Assembly: GCA_015178975.1 (NCBI GenBank)
Contig: WHVD01000075.1
Span: 124,001-188,000 of the forward strand
Length of the DNA: 64,000 nt
Direction: 5' to 3'
DNA from: Hysterangium stoloniferum
Taxonomy: Eukaryota; Basidiomycota; Agaricomycetes; Hysterangiales; Hysterangiaceae
Notes under the pieces: model-generated
What the model was told of the DNA's origin: nothing
The model's database searches: none
The model's input: the letters and a program-made list of their open reading frames with translations, nothing else
Part shown: positions 55,884-64,000 of the stretch, one piece after another
Layout: each line of letters starts with the position of its first letter
How positions within the stretch are numbered: position 1 is the stretch's first letter
Position numbers and translations under genes: made by a program

Positions 55884-56434
55884 AGGCTCTCTTGTTCTGT
55901 GACCACCACCTGCCTCTGGGGTTGGGACCCCCATGCTCATGGTAAAAGGACAGAGAGGCAGATGACAGTGAACAGGCTTGGGGAGCCTCTGAATTCACTG
56001 CTCTGTCAAAGTTGGCAGCCTTCAGCCGTGCACCAGTGTCACCTGCAGACCGTCACTGGCACCTCCTAAACCATGACCACAGCCTGGCAGCAGTCTTTTC
56101 TTCCTACCCACCCCTGACTCCAGCATTCACTTATGCACTAGCAATGCAAGACTTCGGTGTGCCTGCAGCTGTCGTCGGTACCTGTTAGCAGGACCTTGGG
56201 CTCTTCCTGGGGCTTCAGCCCAAATAGCATGTGCTGTTCACTGGGCAAGTTCAGCGCAATCACCTCTCTTTATTCGACCATCCTGCCAACCACCACTCAC
56301 TCTGATGCATCTGGCCTGCTTCCTCTTCATTCCCCCATAGATACTATAGTAGCTATGCTCTATACGATGCTACAGAACCACTATGTATCTTCGTTATGTG
56401 ATGTGGTATATAAATGTATTAAAAAAAAAAAGAA
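55884..56434 (+). mobile_element. Poly(A)-tailed retroposon
   Basis: 551 bp ending in an A-rich tail (56,419-56,434), flanked by a perfect 17-bp duplication AGCATGATCACATGACA (55,867-55,883 and 56,435-56,451). Long duplications and a 3' poly(A) tail are hallmarks of LINE-machinery retroposition. No tRNA or 5S-like head is evident, so it is either a SINE of unknown head or a copied mRNA 3' part. The frames within it look non-coding. Confidence 0.85.
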
Positions 56435-57045
56435 AGCATGATCACATGACATGTTGAAAAATATAAACAAGTGCAAACAATCAACATTGTCATATGATTT
56501 TCATGCAAAAGCCTGTCAGTTACAAAAGGTATCCAATGACCCCTCTCTATTAAAATATTCATATTGTTACCATATATGGATATTACATAATGACCTTATG
56601 GTGCCTTGGACTATACATTATAGAGCATGTTGGCAAATATTTTGGTGATTTTTATGATTTTATCTACTAGGGTATAAGCTATACAAGTTGAAACTGCAAA
56701 ACATTGGATACATTTTGTAAGTCACTGTATATATTAGATAGTAGTTGACACAAACAAAAAAAAATTATTCATTACTAAGCAACTATACAGTAACACTATA
56801 TTTTCTACGTAGTCAGGAAATATTCAAACTAAAGAAAGTGAGATTATTTGTTAGAATATACTGTATTCTAATAGTATAATGGTTGATCAGAAGACCAATT
56901 AGAGAAGGAAGAAGCTGTGATTGGTCAAGGGAAGCATGGAGGAAGAACAAGGATCAAAATAAACTAAATACAATGTAACAAAGGTGTTCTAGAGGGTATG
57001 AGGTGGCAAATAGTATTTACATGTATGTAAAGGATTTGGCTATTT

Positions 57046-57649
57046 ACTCTCTCAAATAGTTTAATGAACATTGACTCCAAGAAATAAACAAATAAAGGTC
57101 CAGTAATTTACATAAATACTGATAGATTAATTAGCTGTGCTATTAAGCTTAAACAACTAAAGTCAATATTTGTTTGATCTCTTGACAAATTCAGATGAAC
57201 TTGTAGTGACATGCTCTACAAATTTAAGTTCTTCTTAAGAATAAAGGTTCAGGAGCTGAATGTATGTACAATAAGTTGGTGGAAACTTGTCATAAGCCTT
57301 TGCTTTCTTGTAGCCTTTGAGTGTGTGTCAAATAGTTATGATGATTACATATGTACATAAGAAAAGAATGAGACTTGATAAATAATACAGAGAACTATTA
57401 TACAGATTTTTAGTGGAGATTTTCTGACTGCTCTCCTTCCCTTCTTTCATTGCCCTTTTATGCTATTTATCATTTACATATGATGGCAATATGATATAAT
57501 AATGAAATCATCAATGATCTCAAACTGAGACAAGTTGAAGATTAGTCAAATATGGAGTTGAATAATGTCAAAAGATAGTCAAGTCCTAATGTCAAACTCA
57601 AGTCAAAGTATTGTTGAAAAAAATCTTGTATGTTTTGTGACAGCTGAGC
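57046..57649. other. AT-rich spacer, no gene
   Basis: No frame, RNA or repeat recognised. Confidence 0.4.
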
Positions 57650-57654
57650 CCATG

Positions 57655-58378
57655 TGTTAAGATCTAAGCTAAAAGAAGGAAGGGGGCTCTAGTTGGGAGG
57701 CTGATGATAAGAAACAAGTCAATTGGGGGGCTGATGATAGAGATTGTACTAGTTGGGAGGTCTGACTCTATAAACATAGTGGAGCTTGGGTTCAACTTAT
57801 GTGTTGCACCCTCACATGAACTGTTAGGGTGCTGTGGTATTTCAAACAGAGTGGATAGTATGATAAAGACAAAGTTCAACACTTAGCTCAATCAGCTGGG
57901 GGACTGAAATACTAAGAGTCATAAGGTAAGAGTTTGTGGCTTGCCAAAAACATCTTTGAGAGTTTTGAGAAGGGAGAAAAGAGACTGAGAACTAGTAGAG
58001 GGTAATCTAAGTCAATTTTCAAACTGAGGAAACTGTAACATACATGAAAGATCTTTATACTATAGAGAGATGGATGATCAGAGGACTGATCAGAGAAGCA
58101 AGAGTGATGATAGGTCAGAAAGAAGTGGGGGAAAGAAATGAAGATCTAAATGAGACTTAAATACGATATAACAAGTATACTAAAAGGTGTAAGGTGGCAA
58201 GTGAGATATATATGTGGAATGGTGATGGATAGAAGGCTAAGGTGCTAGGATACAGTGGAACAAGTGTCAGGGGCACCACAAGTGATGCTACCATGAGTGG
58301 GGTACTGATAGTAGGATGATGGGAGGCTATGAGACTAAAAACAGCTCATAGGGGTCCAAAATGATGGGGATCCCAACA
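57655..58378 (-). mobile_element. Solo LTR-D (complete)
   Basis: 724 bp from TGTTAAGATCTAAGC to GGGATCCCAACA, flanked by CCATG (57,650-57,654 and 58,379-58,383). It serves as the reference for LTR-D. The U5-type island is at 57,782-57,815. Confidence 0.93.
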
Positions 58379-58383
58379 CCATG

Positions 58384-59160
58384 AGGTTGGAGTTTGAAAA
58401 TTTTTCTTCCTTGTCATTTCATCTCATCTATCAGATCAATTTGTCATGTCCAAAAGTAAATTTGAAGGATTTGGTCCTGAATCAGAATTTTTGAGCTTTG
58501 ACTCTAAAAATATAGAGGTGAATGAAGTTGGTAAGTGTTATTTTTAGGGGATAAGGTGAAATGCAGCATAGGGTTGCTTGCCCACCACACCATCAAGCTT
58601 AGCTAAATATAGGTCTTGTTTTGAGTCTGATGAATGATGATAAATGGGCCAAAATAGCATGGTTTTGTCTTGTATGATAAATTTGTTTAGATTTGTGAGT
58701 TCCTCACAAGCACAAGTGACCCTTCCTTAAAATCATAGGCAATGATGAGGTGTTCATGATCCTTCTCAAACTGGGTGATAGATACATAGCAAGACTTCAA
58801 GACTTGTTCCTTGATGGCTGCAAGATCCACTGGTCATTTTTCAAGTTGTCAAGCATGGAGGGCAACAGGTTCACTGGTGGAAAGAGGTATGTCAATTTTT
58901 GGTACATGGTTTTGGCAAATGATTCCTTCCCAAGCTTTGACTATGGATTCCTAAATGGTGTGATGGCTGCATTCAACAATGTCATTAGCTTTTTTATTGT
59001 AAGCAGAGATGTGAATGTGATGGATATGATATTTTGCAGCTAGCCAGTCCAACACCACAATAAAGGGGGTGCCATTATTGGTGATGATTTCTGAAAGCAC
59101 ACCCCTGTTAAAATCCTGACCTTTTTGGGCCCCCACAACTTGGTTTGACCCTGGGAAACC
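58384..59160 (-). pseudogene. Gypsy-5 integrase core fragment
   Basis: The minus strand from about 59,136 reads GVLSEIITNNGTPF, LDWLAAKYHIHHIHIS and ECSHHTI, the integrase core, then ESIVKAWEG below 58,950. The second catalytic Asp (T-D-N-G in the family) is Asn here. Stops interrupt the downstream part. The solo LTR-D is inserted on its 3' side (target CCATG). Confidence 0.8.
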
Positions 59161-59855
59161 TCCAAACAGAAGGACTTGGCTTCAGCTTATGTGCTGCACC
59201 CTCACAAAGGTACCATCAAATGTCCTTAAATTTCAAATGTATAGGGTAATACTCAGTGATTGGAAACCAAGCCATATGCGAATAGTTGGAAGCTGAAGTG
59301 ACAAATATTGGAGTCGAGGTCAAAGTCATAATGTAGGTTGGGTCGTGAAATTGGATGGTGTCAGAATACAGAGATTGTGAAATTGGATGGTGGAGTCAGA
59401 GACTAGAGGTGTATCTAAGTTGATATTCTGATTGCTTAGTAGCTACATTACAGCAGATTTATATATGAGTTATCGGCATCTAGAAAATACTAACTAAGAG
59501 AAGAGCAGAAATATCCCAATGACAAATAAACTTGACCAAGAACGGGAAGGTCACAATAAAGTCAGAGGCCATGAATAACTGAGGGTGATAACTATGAAAA
59601 AGGAAATGGTCCACAGTATTACAGGCATAGGTGAGACATAGAGTAAATGGATCATCAAAGGATAAAGGGACATATCAGAGTATAACCAGATAGTACAAGT
59701 ATAATTTGACAGGGGCTGTAGTGGGGTTTGATTGCCATGAGGGTGTATGTCAGTGTCAGGTTTACTGATGGTGGCTGATATGAAGACGTGATGATAACTT
59801 GGTGATAGTATCATTGGTTGATCAACTGCCAAAAAAGGACAGTTATCTTCCTTGA
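59160..59855 (-). mobile_element. LTR-B, 5'-truncated and decayed
   Basis: Matches LTR-B from the U5 island (59,173-59,206) to near its far end (GATAGTATCATTGG, about 59,805). The terminal TGTTAAG and TAACA bases are missing at both edges. Confidence 0.7.
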
Positions 59856-60361
59856 ATGTGTCTATGGAAAAGATCACAGTCAAAGTCGTCTCCAGTTCCC
59901 CATCATCCTCAGGTCGAGATTTGCAGTGTCCTGATGAATCTTGCCATCCATCACCTATCCATCCTATCCCATTTACTCCCTTGAGTGGACCCTCCAATAA
60001 GTTGTCCAATAGCTCAAATAATTGGGATTGCAATAGAGGCTTGGGAACTAGGGAGCAGAAATCGGATGATGGTTTTGATGATAGAAAAGGCCCAGGACAG
60101 GACTCACCAACAGTAAAGCCATCCCATCTTGCAGAGCTCAACAAAAGCCTTCCCATGGAAAGACCACTGGGAATTCATCGACATAAACCCCTAATTCCAG
60201 AATGGGGGGCACTGATGAAATTTCTGCAAATGGAAGGCAATCATGGATACACCATGCTGGACACCTCTCAATGGACCAAGCCGAGGATGGATACATTCCC
60301 ATTTGACCTGGGATGCTCCTTCCAAAATTATGTCTTGTGGGGGACAATCGTTATGTTGTGA
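59852..60361 (+). CDS. Unrecognised 169-codon frame, partial
   Basis: Open frame with Ser/Pro-rich start (VVSSSPSSSGRD) and a more structured end (PLIPEWGALMKFLQMEGNHGY, MDTFPFDLGCSF). It runs into LTR-D sequence near 60,330-60,361, so the natural end is lost. I do not recognise it; it may be a transposon gene fragment cut by the LTR. Confidence 0.35.
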   Translation: MNVSMEKITVKVVSSSPSSSGRDLQCPDESCHPSPIHPIPFTPLSGPSNKLSNSSNNWDCNRGLGTREQKSDDGFDDRKGPGQDSPTVKPSHLAELNKSLPMERPLGIHRHKPLIPEWGALMKFLQMEGNHGYTMLDTSQWTKPRMDTFPFDLGCSFQNYVLWGTIVML

Positions 60362-61010
60362 GATTGTTCTGGAACAACAATATTGTAACAGGGGGGCATG
60401 GCTTCAACTTACATGTTACACCCTCACACAAGCTGTTAGGGTGCTCCAGTATTTCAAACAGAGTAGATAGTACAATAGGAATGAAGATCAATACTTAGGT
60501 CAGTTGACTGGAGGCTGAGTTACTAAGAGTCATAAGGTGAGGGGTCATGGCTTGCCAAAGACACCTTTGAGAGTATCAGAATAAGAGTAATAGGACTGAG
60601 AACTAGAAAAGGGTAATCTAAGTTGATATTTGAACTAAAGAAACTGTAGCATACAAGGGGCTTTATACTACAATAGAACAGATGATCCAAGGGATGATCA
60701 GAGAAGTGAGAGTGATGATGAGTCAAAAAGAAGCAGGGAAAGGAATGGGGATCCAAATGAGACTAAATACAATATAGCAAAGTATTCTAAAAAGGTGTGA
60801 GGTAGCAAATGGGATGCATGTGTGGAAATGGTAACAGGGAATAAACAGAATGGAGGTGGGACAGAAGGCTAAGGGACTAAGCTACACAGAAAACAAGTGT
60901 CAGGGGTGCTGCAAGTGGTGATACCATAAGTGGGGTACCAATGGTGGAACACCAGAGGGCTATGAGACTAAAACAGGTTGTGGGGGTCCAAAACAACAGG
61001 GATCCTAACA
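60335..61010 (-). mobile_element. LTR-D copy
   Basis: Matches LTR-D from its island (about 60,397-60,427) to the end GGGATCCTAACA at 61,010. The start is diverged and no clear target duplication is seen. Confidence 0.7.
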
Positions 61011-61204
61011 CCCTTCCCAATGGCCAATCACAGGACCTCTATTACTCTGACAGTCATCCAACAATGGCTGGCTGGTTCAAAGGCATGAAATGCATCCTTG
61101 AAGAGTGTGAAATTTTACAAGATGCTAATCTCCATGCCAAATGTCCCCAGCCAGTGCCTATGCAAATGCCAGCATGCTGTGTGGACCTGTTATGTATTTT
61201 TTAA
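61011..61204 (+). pseudogene. Fungal transposase-like fragment
   Basis: The frame reads NGQSQDLYYSDSHPTMAGWF then KGMKCILEE and a Cys-poor remnant of the C-terminal cluster (HAKCPQP, ACCVDLL). This recalls a widespread basidiomycete transposase-like protein family with the NG-x-PQ-x-YYP-x-x-HP-x-M-x-G-WFKGM motif. Only this piece is present, directly after an LTR-D. Confidence 0.45.
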
Positions 61205-61440
61205 AGGTTTTCTCTATTTTTCGCAATTTCCCCAAACGAGATTCTTAACAAAGGCTCTAAAAATGTATTTATATCACTATGGTAAAATTGTACAGATTCC
61301 TTTGATTTATCTTGAAATTATGCAAATTATTTTGTATTTTTATCTAAAAATCTGAGTAGACTACGAAATTTCTACTTTTATTCTTTTTTAACTAATATAT
61401 CTTCAAACCGGCCACCTGGCGCTTATTACACAATGCGTGG
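61205..61440. other. AT-rich spacer
   Basis: No gene or repeat recognised. Confidence 0.4.
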
Positions 61441-61450
61441 GAATATTCGT

Positions 61451-61650
61451 CACAACAAGTGACCACCATCACAACAAGTGACCACCATCACAACAAGTGA
61501 CCATCGTCACAACAAGTGACAGTCGTCACAGGGGCGCGCAACAGTCACAAGGGTGTGCAACAGTCACAAGGGTGCGCAACAGTCACAAGGGTGCACAACA
61601 GTCACAAGGGTGTGCAACAGTCACAAAAGGCGTGCAACAGTCACAAGGTG
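61451..61650. repeat. Two adjacent 19-bp minisatellites
   Basis: About four units of CACAACAAGTGACCACCAT (61,451-61,530), then about six or seven units of CACAAGGGTGTGCAACAGT (61,530-61,645). The shared GTGAC/GTCAC cores suggest one derived from the other by inversion or drift. Confidence 0.85.
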
Positions 61651-61669
61651 TGACGGGTGACACACGCAC

Positions 61670-62300
61670 ACTAGTGTGGGAATATTATGTCATATATTAT
61701 GTCATCACATATTGCTAGGAATATTATGTCATATATTATGTCATCATACAGTATATGCTACAATAGAGAATGGCGGAAATGTCTAAAACATTCCAAGTAA
61801 AATAGCTAAAATAGGATAGAAATAAAGTTCAATATGTCTCTAAATGTCTCAGATCTCAGTGTATATAAGGAGCTCTGCTCCAGCCATGAAATATAACCAA
61901 TTTTATCAACCCATTTACACTATATCTGTGTGTCACTGCAGCAAGCAGTTTATTGCCACCTCTTAGTTGAGCATCTGGCACCTAGGATTCCCTGTCACCT
62001 CTTGTTGAGTAATTTGACAGTAATTCTACCAATCAGGATTCCCTGCCACCTCTTGTTGAGTAATTTGGTATTAATCCTTTGTACTACAGTCACCTCTTGT
62101 TGAGTAATTTGACTGCTTGTTACATATCTTGTTATTTGTAGTTTAAGACTTCAGTCACCTCTTGTTGAGTAATTTGACTGATTATTACATTGCAAATAAT
62201 CCTTGTTACATTTCTTGTTATTTGTAATCTAAAACTTCAGTCACCTCTTGTTGAGTAATTTGACTGATTATTACATTACAAATAATCCCTGTTCCCTTGC
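61670..62300 (+). repeat. Promoter-like region with CACCTCTTGTTGAGTAATTTG repeats
   Basis: Duplicated GGAATATTATGTCATATATT (61,678 and 61,718). TATATAAGG lies at about 61,862-61,870. After that come five or six copies of CACCTCTTGTTGAGTAATTT between 61,960 and 62,270, spaced 50-90 bp. This could be an unusual LTR with a tandem leader, but no ends or target duplication could be fixed. Confidence 0.5.
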
Positions 62301-63144
62301 TCATTTATTGTGAATCAGTAAAGCATATTCACAAAACATCTTAAAGTGTTTGAGCATAAATAAATACTGAGAATATCCTTGCAAGATCCTAAGACTACAT
62401 TAAGATCCTGATAAGTTAGTATCACAGTAGACCCTGTAGGTTAGTGTAAATAAAGCATATATTAGCCAAATAAGTGTTTTATTCTATATCTAATCTTTTG
62501 ACCTGTTTATAAATATTTTTACTATGTGATAAATAGTATAAAATATATATAAACTAGCTAGCATTGAAGTTAAATCTAGCTTCAGAATCAGTAAATTGTT
62601 ATTCTTATTTTAATAGTTGTTGTCACAGAAAAAGAACAAGCTTGCACAAGCAGCTCTCAAAACCTTCTTTGCAAAGTAGGGTGCATATATTCAAGTAAAC
62701 TCTTGACTTCAGGGGTTCTAAGTCTATTAAGGCTGCCACTGATTAATATCAAATACTTAAATTATTTTACCTTGCAGTGAATGAGTATTTGCACATTTTG
62801 ATTGAGCATTGGACTCCTTTTTCAGAAAATAGTATTAAAATAAGCCTAATACATTACAGGACCTACACAGCACCAGGGGGGTTACATAAGAACCGAGGCA
62901 CAGCTATGCACTGTAAGGTGCATACATGCTGTGTTTTGCATTTTTCTCAAATTTCTAATAAATAAAAAATACCAAATAAATATTAAATAAATAGTATAAA
63001 TAGTAGACCTGTACATACTCATTTCTTTAGTTTCAATCTCTTGGAATCCCACTAAAACAAGTGTGCTCTCCCCTGTCATTGAGCTGTCCCCTTATCACTT
63101 CATATTTCTATATTCTATCTTGTGTTTGGTAGCCTTGTTAGTGT
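62301..63144. other. AT-rich spacer, no gene supported
   Basis: A 62-codon frame at 62,777 follows a splice-acceptor-like TTTTACCTTGCAG but shows no domain. Nothing else recognised. Confidence 0.4.
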
Positions 63145-63149
63145 TGCCC

Positions 63150-63995
63150 TGTTAAGTTCTGAAGAGGATCTCTCAAGCCCCACAGAGGTTTCTGGTAATT
63201 ATTCCAAACACTTTTTGGGGCCCCATGGAGTCCCCAGGTAATAGTCTGGGGAGTTTCTGGGGATTAGTACAAGGAGTGTATCAGAATAATTACCAGAGTG
63301 ACTGAGATGGACTTGGCTTCAGCTTATGTGCTGTGCCCTCATACACTCATTCAGGTGTCCATGTTTCAAGCTGATAGAACACCTACAAGGAAGATGTAGA
63401 TTCCAGAGTTCCTGTGGGAGTTCTGGGAATTGAGCATGCAGACAGACAAGAGGAGTAGAGACTGGATCAGGATGTATTTGGGGTGTAACTAGTTCAGGAT
63501 TTCAACTAGAGAGTAAGTACATGAGTATGGAAGACTTACTTTGAAATGTAATAATACCAAATCTGGTAATGATGAGGGGCAGAGCAATTAAACATAAAAT
63601 GAAACAAGTAAATACTAAACTGGGAATTTGGGACAGGATGGAATGGAAGTGGAGAATGAACTAGACAGGCCATTAGACCATAACAGAAGCAGGGTTCTAT
63701 GCTCTGTTAGAGGGGGTCTGGGAGTCCGGTTGGAGTCCAGTGATGGGCACAGAGAGTCAGGTATAAACAGGTTGATGTATGGGTCCAGCAGAGTCCAAGG
63801 ACTGGTGCATGAGACACAGTGTCAGATATAGACAGGTTGATGTGTAGGTCTAGTGGAGTCCGACAACTGGTGCATATAGGGTGATGTGTGGGTCCCAGTG
63901 GGTACTCCAGTTGTAACTGTACCTTGGATATGATATAGAGAGTCAGGTGCATATAGGATGGGGTCTGGAGCCCAGTGGGGTTTCCAGTCCTAACA
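63150..63995 (-). mobile_element. Solo LTR-C
   Basis: 846 bp from TGTTAAGTTCTGAAG to CAGTCCTAACA, flanked by TGCCC (63,145-63,149 and 63,996-64,000, the last five bases of the window). The U5 island is at 63,309-63,342. Internal direct repeats of the TGGTGCATRWRG and GACAGGTTGATGT blocks lie at 63,770-63,900. Confidence 0.93.
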
Positions 63996-64000
63996 TGCCC

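Larger units (their letters stand above)
54558..56727 (-). mobile_element. Tc1-like element 3 (with retroposon)
   Basis: Ends CAGTGACTTACAAAATG and its complement, flanked by TA (54,556-54,557 and 56,728-56,729). 2170 bp because a 551-bp poly(A) retroposon (55,884-56,434) plus its duplication is inserted. TIR blocks have the inverted inner tip at about 54,748-54,773 and 56,509-56,537. Confidence 0.95.
54188..57045 (-). mobile_element. Decayed LTR-D split by Tc1-3
   Basis: LTR-D start TGTTAAGATC at 54,188, continuing to the TA before Tc1-3, then resuming after 56,729 with weaker matches (ATTCAAACTAAAG, GGAGGAAGAACAAGGATC, GAGGTGGCAAAT) to about 57,045. The LTR end and its target duplication are not found. 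Confidence 0.65.

Noticed and set aside
56157-56441. 94-codon frame inside the poly(A) retroposon
   Set aside because: It runs into the poly(A) tail and shows no recognisable protein; best read as untranslated copied RNA.

Overview
The window reads as repeat-dense nuclear DNA from a filamentous basidiomycete, probably an Agaricomycete. This is inferred from very short spliceosomal introns (48-79 nt, GTRNGY...YAG), a basidiomycete-type F-box gene family, a KDZ/CxC-type DNA transposon, fungal Copia elements with a half-initiator-tRNA primer site, chromodomain Gypsy elements and Tc1-like elements. No species is assigned. Only two host-like genes look intact: two near-identical three-exon F-box genes. 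Almost everything else is mobile-element sequence, much of it nested and CpG-depleted.

Layout. 1-890: Copia gag-protease on the minus strand, cut by the window edge. 890-2203: CpG-depleted copies of F-box flanks and an F-box tail. 2204-5768: Gypsy-1, containing a CACTA-like element that contains an old solo LTR that contains a young solo LTR. 5769-7027: LTR-D remnants. 7028-11005 and 45397-49568: a segmental duplication, each copy with one F-box gene. 11006-13834: an F-box pseudogene split by a solo LTR that carries a tRNA-like Pol III unit. 14018-24249: a full-length Copia (TSD TTTAC) split by a 4.4 kb foldback CACTA-like element, itself split by a solo LTR. 26297-34106: one solo LTR-B (TSD GGCTA) that has swallowed a KDZ transposon and two solo LTR-A copies. 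34630-41218: Copia-2, Gypsy-4, a deletion-derivative Copia and Gypsy-2, the last with a 528 bp expansion of a 9-bp repeat inside its reverse transcriptase. 41219-45396: the 3' part of a chromovirus (Gypsy-3) whose 3' LTR holds a Tc1 element, and which carries an antisense, intron-containing Zn2Cys6-like gene between pol and the 3' LTR. 52407-56727: two more Tc1-like elements, one holding a poly(A)-tailed retroposon. 57655-64000: solo LTRs, Gypsy integrase remnants, transposase fragments and minisatellites.

LTR family names used here: LTR-A (about 840-870 bp), LTR-B (about 720-760 bp), LTR-C (846 bp), LTR-D (724 bp). Eleven solo LTRs have perfect 5-bp target duplications, which lets the insertion order be read directly. 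Young copies are CpG-rich and old copies are CpG-poor, as expected if cytosine methylation or a RIP-like process acts on repeats.

The most unusual items are the antisense Zn2Cys6 gene inside the chromovirus, the four-tip (inverted inner tip) end structure shared by all three Tc1 elements, the tRNA-like unit inside an LTR, and a roughly 32-bp U5 island kept by four otherwise different LTR families.
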